Shown: positions 29,213-37,685, counted from the stretch's first letter. The stretch: 55,605 nucleotides of DNA from an uncultured Pirellulaceae bacterium (GCA_905480235.1 CAJQPP010000045.1:1-55605); one strand, 5' to 3'. Notes: generated by a model not told the origin, from the letters alone. Program-made: numbers and translations.

Positions 29213-29694
29213 TAGTTCTCCACGAGTTTAGGCGTTAATTGAGTTGCCGGAACCGTCGCTTCCCGCAATACCATCACCGGGCAGACTGACTGACGCATGA
29301 CCTTAGGTGCCACGCTTCCAAATATCTTGGCAAGACCCTTTCGGCCATGAGTCCCCATGACCAACAAACAAGCCGCCTGCTCATCGATGAATCCGAGAAT
29401 GGAATTCGCAGCCAACCCAGAAAGATGATATTTGGAAATTTCGACATTCGGAACTTCCGTCACAACAGCATCCAGAAGTCTACTTTCTTCGATCATGCGA
29501 ATGGGCGGGCCTACGTTTGGCGGCCAAGTTTCCGTTCCCATTTCCGGCGCAGCGGTCACGTGAATCAAATCCAGCTGGACATCGAAATGCCTCGCATATA
29601 TGGCCGCCAAATCAACAACGCCTTGATCAAAGTCAGTGACATCGATGGCACAAACAACATTTTTTTTTCTTCGTGAGGCGGTGAGTTTTTTCAT
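29212..29694 (-). CDS. Universal stress protein (UspA family)
   Basis: A 160-residue single Usp domain. N-terminal strand KNVVCAIDVTDF and the ATP-loop GTHGRKGLAKIFGSVAPKV. The loop is one residue shorter than the common G-2X-G-9X-G(S/T) form, so nucleotide binding may be altered. The C-terminus ends CPVMVLREATV. It is second in the operon: its start lies 3 bp after the stop of the first Usp gene, and its stop overlaps the CBS start. Confidence 0.93.
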   Translation of the reverse strand: MKKLTASRRKKNVVCAIDVTDFDQGVVDLAAIYARHFDVQLDLIHVTAAPEMGTETWPPNVGPPIRMIEESRLLDAVVTEVPNVEISKYHLSGLAANSILGFIDEQAACLLVMGTHGRKGLAKIFGSVAPKVMRQSVCPVMVLREATVPATQLTPKLVEN

Positions 29695-29697
29695 GAC

Positions 29698-30183
29698 TCA
29701 GTTCAACTCTCCGTGAGAATTCACAACCTCGGACACCAAGTGGTTTTCACTCGGCTTGATTGCATCTGCATGTGGTTTAACAGCAAGGACCGGGCACTTT
29801 GCCTTCCGGACCACGGCTTCTGCGACACTGCCCATCAACACGCGTTCAATCCCGCTGCGACCATGCGTCCCAATCACGATCAAATCCACGGCATGCTCAT
29901 TAGAGAATTGCACGATACGTTTTGCGGTAGGCCCAAAGTCCACTTCCCAAGTCGCCAACACCCCATCCACTGAGGGCACGACTTCTCGCAGTCGCAGCAT
30001 GTCCTTGGCCATCATTTCGCTGGGATCAGTATTTCCATAGGCACCGTATGGGGCTTCCGGAACCGTGACGTGGAAATAGACCATTTCCGCTCCAGTAGCA
30101 CCCGCTAAAATCGATGCGTACTCATTCGCAATTTGATTGTGCTTTGAGAAATCGATCGGGCATAGAATCTTTTTTATTTTCAT
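29698..30183 (-). CDS. Universal stress protein (UspA family), first gene of sigma-54 activator operon
   Basis: A 161-residue Usp domain with KKILCPIDFSKHNQIANEYA at the start and the complete ATP-binding motif GTHGRSGIERVLMGSVAEAV, then CPVLAVK. AGGAG lies 7 bases before the ATG. A near-perfect sigma-54 promoter (30209-30227) ends about 28 bp upstream of the start codon, and an enhancer-like element is about 100 bp further upstream. It is the first gene of a four-gene operon that ends with the NtrC-type activator. Confidence 0.95.
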   Translation of the reverse strand: MKIKKILCPIDFSKHNQIANEYASILAGATGAEMVYFHVTVPEAPYGAYGNTDPSEMMAKDMLRLREVVPSVDGVLATWEVDFGPTAKRIVQFSNEHAVDLIVIGTHGRSGIERVLMGSVAEAVVRKAKCPVLAVKPHADAIKPSENHLVSEVVNSHGELN

Positions 30184-30208
30184 CAGTTACTCCTTGGAAC
30201 ACTCTGGT

Positions 30209-30227
30209 ACGCAAGTGGTGTGCCAAA
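30209..30227 (-). promoter_or_regulatory. Sigma-54 promoter of the usp-usp-CBS-activator operon
   Basis: On the minus strand the sequence reads TTGGCACACCACTTGCG. The invariant GG (30224-30223) and GC (30212-30211) are separated by exactly 10 bases, and both flanks match the consensus TTGGCACG-N4-TTGCW. The predicted start site falls about 15 bases before the Usp ATG at 30183. Confidence 0.85.
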
Positions 30228-30320
30228 AATTGATGAATGCCGCCTCGCCCCTAGAACCTCAGCCAACCCACGTTTGCCCCTTTTTCACCCAGCACAAAAC
30301 CCGACAGCGAAGGCCGCACA

Positions 30321-30336
30321 TGTGCGGAGCGCGCTT
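30321..30336. promoter_or_regulatory. Candidate enhancer (UAS) upstream of the activator operon
   Basis: TGTGCGGAGCGCGCTT, about 100 bp upstream of the -24 element. It resembles GTGCGAAAAAGCGCGCTT at 51484-51501, with a spacer shorter by three bases. The left part overlaps a perfect 14-bp palindrome, CCGCACATGTGCGG (30314-30327). Candidate binding site of the NtrC-type regulator encoded by the same operon. Confidence 0.5.
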
Positions 30337-30501
30337 ATTCGCTCACTTCTTGGTCGTGCGAGGCCCTCTGAAAGAAGTGACCTGCTGGTGTGATGTCAGG
30401 GCCCTTGGCAATTGGCTACCTGCTTAGGTTGCCAACACTCAGGTTTCGCTAATGAACAACACTAATGAACCATTAAGCGAATACTTTGCGGTCGCTGACG
30501 C

Positions 30502-31590
30502 TCAGGGTTTCAACTGCAGCGGAATCTCGATGACAAACTTGGCACCGCCGGACGGGTTATCCTGGCAAGAGACTTGGCCCAAATGGGCCTCGATAATGCG
30601 ACGAGAAATCGCTAAACCTAAGCCGGTCCCCTTGGTTTTCGTCGTAAAAAAAGGATTGAAGATGATGTCCTTTTGATCGGGCGACACCCCCTCGCCATTA
30701 TCGCTCACCGTAATCTGAATGGTGGAATGGGTCGGTTGAGATACCGTGACCACAATAGGTCCTGGTAAACGGCAGGCAAAGCAAGCGTTCTCCAACAAAT
30801 TACGGATAACCTGTTGCAACCGACCACCATCGAGAAAACAGGATTTCGGAAAATCTTCCGCACACTCCAAGCTGAAATCGGGAATTTTGCCAGCGGATTT
30901 TACCTCGATGATCTTCTGCCAGGAATCCTCGATTAGGGAACGAATCGAATATCGCCCTTTATCCAAAATAATGGGTGCCGAGTAGTTTCGCACCTCCTCC
31001 AGCAAGCGATTGATGTCGTCCAGAGCCTTTTGCACTTTCTGCACCAACTCCAAGCTCTGGGGCATCTCCTGCAGGTCGAGAGACAGTTCGGAAAGACAGG
31101 CGTGACTGCGTTGTAATGCGTTTCTACTCTCATGCGCCAAGCCGGCTACCATCTCTCCGATGGCGGCCAATCTCTCGTTGCTGAGAAGTTTTTGCTGCGA
31201 TTCCTCAATTTTCAACAAATGCTGCTTACGTTCTACTAATCGCCCCAACACTGACCTTAAAACATCCGCGTTGATGGGCTTAAGCAAAAAATCATAAACA
31301 CCGCTCTTTAGAGCCACCACCACCGCATCGAACTCCCTTATCCCAGTCACCACAACGACGGGCGTATCGGGGTGCTCACTAACAATCAATGGAATCAGAT
31401 CGCCGCCACTACCGTCGGGCAAACTCCAATCAATGATGACAGCATCAAAGTGTGTTTTTTGGACTGCCTCAATCGCTTGCTGACAATATGAGACCGATTC
31501 AATGGAATAGCCATCGATCGCAAGGATATCCTCCATATTTCGACGGGCATCATCATCGTCTTCCACTATCAAAATAGAAAATGATTGCAC
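30502..31590 (-). CDS. REC-histidine kinase hybrid (receiver domain N-terminal)
   Basis: 362 residues with no membrane segment. REC domain at about 1-120: acidic pocket IVEDDDDARR, phospho-acceptor Asp in VIIDWSLPDGSG, Lys in FLLKPIN. A short coiled segment leads to the HisKA box with the phospho-acceptor His in GEMVAGLAHESRNALQRS, then HATPase_c with N box NLLENACFACR, G1 SDNGEGVSPDQ and G2 TKGTGLGLAISRR. A soluble kinase whose activity is gated by its own receiver. It lies between the activator operon and a CheY-like gene in the same direction, so it may relay phosphate to the sigma-54 activator. The pairing is inferred from position. Confidence 0.92.
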   Translation of the reverse strand: MQSFSILIVEDDDDARRNMEDILAIDGYSIESVSYCQQAIEAVQKTHFDAVIIDWSLPDGSGGDLIPLIVSEHPDTPVVVVTGIREFDAVVVALKSGVYDFLLKPINADVLRSVLGRLVERKQHLLKIEESQQKLLSNERLAAIGEMVAGLAHESRNALQRSHACLSELSLDLQEMPQSLELVQKVQKALDDINRLLEEVRNYSAPIILDKGRYSIRSLIEDSWQKIIEVKSAGKIPDFSLECAEDFPKSCFLDGGRLQQVIRNLLENACFACRLPGPIVVTVSQPTHSTIQITVSDNGEGVSPDQKDIIFNPFFTTKTKGTGLGLAISRRIIEAHLGQVSCQDNPSGGAKFVIEIPLQLKP

Positions 31591-31709
31591 GGCGTAGGGC
31601 TCCTAAAAGTATGCTCACTCAAATACGAACAAATCGCCTGTTTTTCGTAGGCCGTGGTTCCATCAGAGGCGGTTATTAGCGACAGATCCATAGCTTGCGG
31701 CGCCGGCAA

Positions 31710-32099
31710 TCAAGGAATGGCCTTGCGAATCATCTGCAGGAGTTCTCGAATCTCGACAGGTTTCTTAAGCACTTGCCAGGTACCTGCCAATCTCGCTCTT
31801 TCAATTCCGTCATCGCCGGCGTAAGCGGTAATCATGATCGCGCGTAAGTCGGGACTGTAACTTTGGATGCGTTGAAACAGTTCCACCCCATCCATACCGG
31901 GCATATTAAAGTCCAAAAGGCACAAATCATAAGAATTTTCGCCTTGGTCCGAACAAGTCTTCGTCACGAGCTCGATCGCGGTTTCGCCGTCCGGGGCCGT
32001 GACAGTGTCATACCCTTCGTCGACAAGAATATCGGAAAGATTTGCAAGAATATCACAATCGTCGTCGACGATCAGGATTCGATGATTCTTCTTGGACAT
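31710..32099 (-). CDS. CheY-like single-domain response regulator
   Basis: 129 residues from the ATG at 32099; the longer ORF to 32159 adds a hydrophobic stretch unrelated to receiver domains. Acidic pair in ILIVDDDCDI, phospho-acceptor Asp in LCLLDFNMPGMDG, Thr in AIMITAYAG and Lys in VLKKPVE are all present. It has no output domain, so it probably acts in a phosphorelay or by protein contact. It lies upstream of the hybrid kinase on the same strand and is divergent from the DUF2007 gene. Confidence 0.92.
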   Translation of the reverse strand: MSKKNHRILIVDDDCDILANLSDILVDEGYDTVTAPDGETAIELVTKTCSDQGENSYDLCLLDFNMPGMDGVELFQRIQSYSPDLRAIMITAYAGDDGIERARLAGTWQVLKKPVEIRELLQMIRKAIP

Positions 32100-32500
32100 A
32101 TTCGCCCGTGGAAAGGCCGGTTTGCGTGAAAAGACAAGGCAGAATAACAACAAAAGCAAAAAGAGTCCAATCCATGCCGTTTGTTATTTCCCGTGCACTC
32201 ATTCGATACAGCATATTTACGCCTTAAGTGAGACGCTTTACAACTAGATCACACAATCGGTGGTGGTCTTCGCTACGAAAAGCAGTCGACTCGATACCGA
32301 TGGAAATTGATGGACCAGGAATTTCCGATTACAAAAAACGCAATGTCTGGAGTCGTAAGACGAGCTATTTCAAGTGCTAGAAATCTTGTTTCTTCAGGAT
32401 CCAATAACATTCACTGATCCAATTTTAATCGAGTGAGTTGGCATTGGATTTGCTCAGGAACTGAACCTATTACCCAATTGCATCTCAAGGAAGCGAATTT
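32100..32500. other. Divergent control region, 400 bp
   Basis: Lies between the CheY-like gene (minus) and the DUF2007 gene (plus). It contains the plus-strand sigma-54 promoter at 32438-32454 and, at 32274-32283, TACGAAAAGC, similar to the core of the enhancer-like elements found elsewhere in the island. For the minus-strand gene only a poorly spaced (N9) sigma-54-like sequence is seen near 32155-32170. Confidence 0.5.
32438..32454 (+). promoter_or_regulatory. Sigma-54 promoter upstream of DUF2007 - histidine kinase - usp genes
   Basis: TTGGCATTGGATTTGCT with GG at 32440-32441, GC at 32452-32453 and N10 between them. The -12 GC is 47 bp before the ATG at 32501. No second promoter was recognised before the kinase (32865) or the tandem Usp gene (34498), so the three may be one transcript. 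Confidence 0.8.
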
Positions 32501-32737
32501 ATGAACACACCCGACGAACACAACCTCGATGCTCATTTAGTCACCGTTTACACCGTCGGTGACGCGGTCAAGGCCGAGCTGATTCGCAACGCTTTGCAAG
32601 AACATGGGATCCGTTGCGAATTGGGCGGCGAACACCAAGCCGGATTTACGGGCACTTTCGCAGTCGATGTCATCGTCTTGGAAAAAGACCGCGAGCAAGC
32701 TGCCAAGTTGATTGAAGATATGTTTCCGCACTCTTGA
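32501..32737 (+). CDS. DUF2007-family putative signal-transducing protein
   Basis: A 78-residue protein. The pattern LVTVYTVGDAVKAELIRNALQEHGI, read in two pieces, followed by EL and DVIVLEKDREQAAKLIED, is that of the small DUF2007 fold (ferredoxin-like, related to PII-type sensors). Function is unknown; members often lie beside signalling genes. AAGGA is about 10 bases upstream of the ATG, and a strong sigma-54 element precedes it. Confidence 0.85.
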   Translation: MNTPDEHNLDAHLVTVYTVGDAVKAELIRNALQEHGIRCELGGEHQAGFTGTFAVDVIVLEKDREQAAKLIEDMFPHS

Positions 32738-32864
32738 ATTTCAGAAAAACGAGCACGAGTTTGATGATCCCGCGGGTATGAACGAAGGTTCGCCATCTCG
32801 ATATTTTTTGCACGCTTTGAATCCCATAATGAAACAGGGCGGTTATTTCCGCTAAGCCACAGTT

Positions 32865-34373
32865 ATGCATGAAGATATTTTTGCTGAATCTCAGCCCAAA
32901 ACGCTCATGGCGATGTTGGAAATCGCCATTGATGCCATTGTCGCTTTTGATGATGAGGGCAAAATCCTAATTGCCAATCCGAGTATGACGTCGATGTTTG
33001 GCTTCTCCCGAGATGAACTCATTGGTCAGGAAATCCAATCGCTAATCGCTGGCGAAGACCATCCCGCGAACCAATTCGATGACAGGCGAGTAAAAAGTGA
33101 GGTCGCAGCATCTCAATTTATGGGGATGCGGCGTGAATTGACGGGTCTCACAAAAGAGGGTGGCACATTTCCAATTAGCCTTGCTGTGAAATGTGTCGAA
33201 ATTGAAGACCGACAACTTTTCGTTGCCACCGTGAGAGACGACTCAAATCTGAACGAACGGCAAGCTCGCCTCGAAGCGATTATGAATAACGCGGTCGACC
33301 CAATAATCACGATCGATGAGCAAGGCTTAATCGATTCCGTCAATCCAGCGACGGAAACGGTATTCGGATACACCTCGTCCGAGCTCATTGGCCGCAACAT
33401 CAAGTTGCTAATGCCATCTCCCTATCGGATAGAACACGACACCTACTTAAAGAACTACTGTGATACCGGCATTCGCAAGATCATCGGTGTTGGTCGCGAA
33501 GTATCAGGATTGCGCAAAGATGGAACAACCTTCCCAATGTCATTGGCGGTCAGTGAGATTCGCTTGGGTGCTCGCCGTTTGTTCACCGGAATGGTTCGGG
33601 ACATTACGGATTTAAAGAAGGCCGAACAAGTGCTTGAGGAATTGAATGAGCAACTCGAATTGCGCGTTCAAAAACGCACCCAACAGTTGCGGGAGACTCA
33701 AGCAGAATTGGTTCGCAACGAAAAATTCTCCACGTTGGGAAAAGTATCTGGCGGTATCGCTCATGAAATACGAAACCCCCTCAACGCAATCAAGACCTCG
33801 GCTTACTACCTGCTCAATGCATCCAACCCGACACTCACCAAATCTCGCGAACACCTTGAGAGGATTGATCGGCAAGTTGTCATGATCGACAACGTCGTGA
33901 CGGCTTTGTCGGACGTGGCAAAGTTACCAGAGGCAAGTCTTCGTGAATTGAAACTGGACACTTTTTCGCGTTCTGCTCTGGCAGCGCTCGATTTGCCGCC
34001 CAATATTTCCGTCGAAGTTGATTTGGAAGACTCATTGCCGATGGTACTGGCTGATCGCGATCAATTGATGATCGCATTCCTGAACCTGCTGCGCAATGCA
34101 CGGGATGCCATGCCAGAGGGAGGTGTAATGACCGTGAGGGGATTGCTGCTACCAGAACATGTCGAACTGGCGGTTAGCGATACCGGAATGGGCATTGCAG
34201 AAAAAGACCTTGCCAACGTTCTCGAACCTCTTTTCACCACCAAAGCACGTGGAATGGGCTTAGGTTTGCCCATCACCAAAGCGATTGTCGAAAAAAACAA
34301 AGGCACTCTGCATATCACCAGCACGCTTGGCGAGGGTAGCCAATTCACAATTCGCTTAACCCGAGCCAGCTAA
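32865..34373 (+). CDS. Soluble PAS-PAS histidine kinase
   Basis: 502 residues without membrane helices. Two PAS domains, about 10-125 (AIVAFDDEGKILIANPSM) and about 140-260 (PIITIDEQGLIDSVNPATE), each followed by a PAC-like GLRKDGTTFPMSLAV segment. A coiled linker (LEELNEQLELRVQKRTQQL) leads to HisKA with His in GKVSGGIAHEIRNPLNAIK and to HATPase_c with N box NLLRNARDAMPEGG, G1 VSDTGMGI and G2 ARGMGLGLPITK. The PAS repeat arrangement is like FixL, but no haem ligand can be assigned. It is the most plausible cytoplasmic sensor for the sigma-54 activator in this island. That pairing is inference. Confidence 0.93.
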   Translation: MHEDIFAESQPKTLMAMLEIAIDAIVAFDDEGKILIANPSMTSMFGFSRDELIGQEIQSLIAGEDHPANQFDDRRVKSEVAASQFMGMRRELTGLTKEGGTFPISLAVKCVEIEDRQLFVATVRDDSNLNERQARLEAIMNNAVDPIITIDEQGLIDSVNPATETVFGYTSSELIGRNIKLLMPSPYRIEHDTYLKNYCDTGIRKIIGVGREVSGLRKDGTTFPMSLAVSEIRLGARRLFTGMVRDITDLKKAEQVLEELNEQLELRVQKRTQQLRETQAELVRNEKFSTLGKVSGGIAHEIRNPLNAIKTSAYYLLNASNPTLTKSREHLERIDRQVVMIDNVVTALSDVAKLPEASLRELKLDTFSRSALAALDLPPNISVEVDLEDSLPMVLADRDQLMIAFLNLLRNARDAMPEGGVMTVRGLLLPEHVELAVSDTGMGIAEKDLANVLEPLFTTKARGMGLGLPITKAIVEKNKGTLHITSTLGEGSQFTIRLTRAS

Positions 34374-34497
34374 AGCCAACCTCGATTCCCGGATTCTTTT
34401 GCTTTCAACTTTTACCCAAAACACTCCTGTGGTTGGATTTCCCAATCCCAGTGCCGCCCTCCTTTGATCGCTCACTCGAGCATTCACCCACACTATT

Positions 34498-35439
34498 ATG
34501 CGAGAAAAAATGGACGCCACCTACAAAAAAATAATCGTTGCCATGGATCCTCAACACGAAGCACTGGCGACCCTCGAGACAGCTACAAACCTGGCTCAAC
34601 AGCACGATTCCACAGTAACCGTGGTAGACACGGTTAGGGCGCCCTCCCGGTCTTCGCTTTTCTTCTCCACGAATGCGGAAGATATTTTCAAGATGATCGT
34701 CGCTGATAAACAAAAGCGTCTCGATAAGACAGCGGAGCGATTCTTGGACCTTGGAGTAAAAGCGGAAAGCAAGCTCCTGCACGGCAAGTCCTCCGAAGCC
34801 ATTACGCGAGAAGCGCTGGAACAAGAAGCCGATCTGGTCATCCGTTACAAGAAAGGATCCCAAAGCCGTTACCCAGGCCTCTTCGGCAATACCGCTCGGA
34901 ACCTGATGCGAATCTGCCCGGCACCCTTGTTGTTTGTTGGTGAGACACCTTTGAAGAACCCCAAGGTTATGGCCTGTGTCAATGCGGAGCACGTCGATGC
35001 TGAAAATTCCGCGATTTTTTCGAACACCGAAAAAATGGGTTGCGTTGCAGAAAATTTGTCCGCACTCTACTGCTGGAGTGTGCCGGGCCAACAATACATG
35101 AAACACTATCTAAGTGAACAGGCTTTTCAGGAAACACTTGACGAGTCGACCGCCGTGTACCGAAAACTATTCGAGCAACTCAAAGAAAAGCACGCCACAC
35201 CGATATTTGGTGATCGCGTTTTCTTTGAATATGGCGAGCCTGTCGATGTAATTCCTGAGTTTTGCCAGAAAGAAAATATCGACATCGTCGTCATGTCGAG
35301 TGCTTCGCAAACTCATCCGGTAAAAAGACTACTGGGAAGCACGATTGAATCAGTAATCGATAAAATCCCCTGCTCATTGCTCGTTGTAAAGCAAAGTGAT
35401 TTCGTCTGCCCCGTCAAATTAGAGACTTCGAAGAGCTAA
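34498..35439 (+). CDS. Tandem universal stress protein (UspE-like, two Usp domains)
   Basis: 313 residues with two Usp folds, about 5-150 and 155-305. Both carry degenerate ATP motifs: the first ends GSQSRYPGLFGNTARNLM, the second SSASQTHPVKRLLGSTIESV with the first two glycines missing. Such two-domain proteins (E. coli UspE type) act in stress resistance and often do not bind ATP. A long antisense frame at 34405-35106 is only a shadow. It follows the PAS kinase by 124 bp on the same strand, and no separate sigma-54 element was seen. Confidence 0.9.
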   Translation: MREKMDATYKKIIVAMDPQHEALATLETATNLAQQHDSTVTVVDTVRAPSRSSLFFSTNAEDIFKMIVADKQKRLDKTAERFLDLGVKAESKLLHGKSSEAITREALEQEADLVIRYKKGSQSRYPGLFGNTARNLMRICPAPLLFVGETPLKNPKVMACVNAEHVDAENSAIFSNTEKMGCVAENLSALYCWSVPGQQYMKHYLSEQAFQETLDESTAVYRKLFEQLKEKHATPIFGDRVFFEYGEPVDVIPEFCQKENIDIVVMSSASQTHPVKRLLGSTIESVIDKIPCSLLVVKQSDFVCPVKLETSKS

Positions 35440-35521
35440 CCAAATAATTTAGCTCCGCGCATCACGCCTTGGTTCGGATTCTCAATAAGCGAATGGGTTG
35501 GCAGATGCCAGACATTTGGCC

Positions 35522-35536
35522 AAAGGCTTTTCGCAA
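35522..35536. promoter_or_regulatory. Candidate enhancer upstream of the formate/nitrite-family channel gene
   Basis: On the minus strand TTGCGAAAAGCCTTT, which shares TGCGAAAA-GC with the other enhancer-like elements. It lies about 95 bp upstream of the sigma-54 promoter at 35628. The adjoining plus-strand TTCGCA...AGCACCTG also occurs, with a 3-base gap, next to the element at 51484. Confidence 0.4.
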
Positions 35537-35627
35537 GCACCTGCTTCATGTTTGCGACTAGGTATACTCGGCCCACGAGGGCCAATTTGACATTCCAAGA
35601 GCGGATAAATTGAGAACAGTCGTTCCT

Positions 35628-35645
35628 TCGGCACAGACTTTGCAT
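35628..35645 (+). promoter_or_regulatory. Sigma-54 promoter of the formate/nitrite-family channel gene
   Basis: TCGGCACAGACTTTGCA with GG at 35630-35631, GC at 35642-35643 and N10 spacing. The predicted start is about 40 bases before the ATG at 35694. Confidence 0.8.
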
Positions 35646-35693
35646 ATAAAAAAATAGCGTGCTGAACTCCCCCTGCGTTCCAGGATTCTACTA

Positions 35694-36563
35694 ATGAATG
35701 ACCCCCACGTGACGACTTCAACGCACTCGCCTGATGCGTTGCTGCCGCTAGAGATGGCCCATCGGGCCGAGCAAATCGGCCAGGACAAGGTCGAACGAGA
35801 CGCGATATCCCTGTTTGTATTAGCGGTTTTGGCGGGCGCGTTTATTGCCTGGGGTGGCGTTTTCTATACCGTGGTAACGACATCGGGCATCAACTCCTTA
35901 CCATTCGGCTTCACGAAATTTTTAGGAGGTTTGGCGTTTAGCCTAGGCCTCATTTTGGTCATCGTTGGCGGCGCGGAGCTTTTTACGGGCAACAATCTAA
36001 TCGTAATGGCATTGGCCAATGGGCGAATCAAGACACGACAATTGCTGCGAAATTGGGCCCTCGTATACGCCGGAAACTTCGTAGGTGCGGTCGGGGTCGC
36101 CATCTTGGTATTTATGGCGGGTGTACCCAATCAAGCAGAGGGACAAGTTGGCGAGGCCATGCATAGCATTGCCATTGCCAAATGCTCCTTGGTCTGGCCT
36201 CAGGCCATTGCGGCCGGGATCGGCTGCAATCTATTGGTCTGCTTGGCAATCTGGCTCTGCTTTAGCGCGCGGAGCGTAGCTGATAAGGTTCTGGCAATTA
36301 TCTTTCCCATTACGGCGTTCGTTGCCACAGGTATGGAACACTGCGTGGCCAATATGTATTTCATTCCTATGGGCATGTTGGTCCAATTCTCAACGCACGA
36401 AAACACTGACCGCCCGATCTCGTTAATGAACTTCTTTGGGAACAACCTTTTACCTGTCACCATTGGAAACATCATTGGCGGAACGGTGCTGGTCGGAATG
36501 GTATATTGGTTTGTCTACCTGAGGCCCGAAAGAAACAAAGCGGAAAGTGATCAAGCGATTTAA
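35694..36563 (+). CDS. Formate/nitrite transporter (FNT/FocA) family channel
   Basis: A 289-residue membrane protein with six helices. The FNT signature GMEHCVANMYFIPMG, with the pore-region His, is complete, and the first helix repeat FIAWGGVFYTVV and the GGAELFTGNNLI element match the family. It forms pentameric channels for small monovalent anions such as formate, nitrite or hydrosulfide. The N-terminal 40 residues are longer than usual and contain a charged helix. It has its own sigma-54 promoter and converges on the potassium channel gene. Placement among Usp and CBS genes suggests it serves anaerobic or resting metabolism. The ion is not determinable. Confidence 0.92.
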   Translation: MNDPHVTTSTHSPDALLPLEMAHRAEQIGQDKVERDAISLFVLAVLAGAFIAWGGVFYTVVTTSGINSLPFGFTKFLGGLAFSLGLILVIVGGAELFTGNNLIVMALANGRIKTRQLLRNWALVYAGNFVGAVGVAILVFMAGVPNQAEGQVGEAMHSIAIAKCSLVWPQAIAAGIGCNLLVCLAIWLCFSARSVADKVLAIIFPITAFVATGMEHCVANMYFIPMGMLVQFSTHENTDRPISLMNFFGNNLLPVTIGNIIGGTVLVGMVYWFVYLRPERNKAESDQAI

Positions 36564-36602
36564 CGAGCAGGCGTGAAAGAAAAGCTGCTCACCTAGGCAA
36601 AC

Positions 36603-37604
36603 TCAAATCCCAAATGCCGTTTTCATTTGGTTAATGCTTTGCATCTCCCCAATGACCAGGAGCGTGTCCCCTTTGTTAATCGGGGCTTCGGGGCGGGGAT
36701 TAAAATGGAATCTTCCATCGGTGTCCTTGACGCCAACCACCAACACATTGAATTGATCCTTAATGCCCGATTCCATGATACTGGTATTTAACAAATTGGA
36801 GTTATCGGGGATTTCGATCTCATCCAATTCCATCTCTAAGTGAGATGCCTCAGCGAACAGCTCGAATAAATCTGCCGTCGTAGGGCGAGAAATCATGCGC
36901 TCCATCTGTTGAGCACCGGCTCGGTGGGGCATGACAATTTTGTCCGCTCCCGCCTGACGTAATTTTCGACAACTGCTTTCCTGCTCGGATTTAGCAATGA
37001 TCTGAATGTCGGGACGCAGGTTACGAGCGGTTAGTGTGATAAAGACATTGTCTGCGTCTGAGGGCAGTGCGGTAGCCAAAGCGCGAGCATTGCCAATCTT
37101 CACTTCCTCCAAAACTGATTCCAAAGTGGCATCGCCCTTGATGGCCAGGTAGTCCATTTCGTTGGCGCGGCGGACCTTTTCATCATTGATATCAATAATG
37201 GCAAAAGGAATCTTGCGGTGCTTTAACTGACTCGCTAAATCGCTGCCAAGGCGACTGAAACCACAGATGACGACGTGTTGGTCTAACCGATTAATGTCTT
37301 TGGTCATTTTCCTTTGTCCCAGCGCACGAGCTACTTCACCTTCGAGTAACAACTGAATAAAGCCGCCGCATGTGTAGGCTGCGGAACTAACCCCCATCAA
37401 AATCACAAAAATCATGAAAGCCTGAAAAACAGGCTCTTCACCAGATTTCTCACTGAACCCAACTGTGGAAATCGTCACGACCACCAACCAAACGGATTCC
37501 AACCACGTGTGCTCGCCGATCAAGCGAAACCCAATCACAGAAATCACTAAAACCGAAGCGAGAGAAATCGCTCCGAATCGAATTCTTTGTAAGGGTGTTC
37601 TCAT
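36603..37604 (-). CDS. TrkA-N (RCK) domain potassium channel
   Basis: 333 residues. Two membrane helices (about 10-30 and 60-85) flank a pore loop whose filter reads TVGFS in place of TVGYG. From about residue 105 comes a RCK/TrkA-N domain with the nucleotide-binding motif VVICGFSRLGSDLA and the acidic strand end AIIDINDE; from about 240, a TrkA-C domain (FNVLVVGVKDTDGRFHFNP). Ligand binding to the RCK ring gates potassium flow. The altered filter is shared by some bacterial two-helix channels but leaves selectivity open. A sigma-54 element lies about 60-70 bp upstream. Confidence 0.9.
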   Translation of the reverse strand: MRTPLQRIRFGAISLASVLVISVIGFRLIGEHTWLESVWLVVVTISTVGFSEKSGEEPVFQAFMIFVILMGVSSAAYTCGGFIQLLLEGEVARALGQRKMTKDINRLDQHVVICGFSRLGSDLASQLKHRKIPFAIIDINDEKVRRANEMDYLAIKGDATLESVLEEVKIGNARALATALPSDADNVFITLTARNLRPDIQIIAKSEQESSCRKLRQAGADKIVMPHRAGAQQMERMISRPTTADLFELFAEASHLEMELDEIEIPDNSNLLNTSIMESGIKDQFNVLVVGVKDTDGRFHFNPRPEAPINKGDTLLVIGEMQSINQMKTAFGI

Positions 37605-37658
37605 TCACAACTTCTAATGGCGGTAAGGCTCTCGCTCGTGGTCCAATAACTTGTTCAC

Positions 37659-37676
37659 TTGCAAAATGTATACCAA
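37659..37676 (-). promoter_or_regulatory. Sigma-54 promoter of the potassium channel gene
   Basis: On the minus strand TTGGTATACATTTTGCA with GG at 37674-37673, GC at 37662-37661 and N10 spacing. The -24 side is less perfect (TTGGTA instead of TTGGCA). It is back to back with the plus-strand element at 37856. Confidence 0.65.
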
Positions 37677-37685
37677 AAACCAATT

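Noticed and set aside
32151..32172. Sigma-54-like sequence on the minus strand before the CheY-like gene (TTGGACTCTTTTTGCT)
   Set aside because: GG and GC are separated by 9 bases rather than 10, a spacing sigma-54 tolerates poorly.
34405..35106. 233-codon minus-strand frame opposite the tandem Usp gene
   Set aside because: Lies antisense to a clear Usp reading frame; the translated sequence has no known features.
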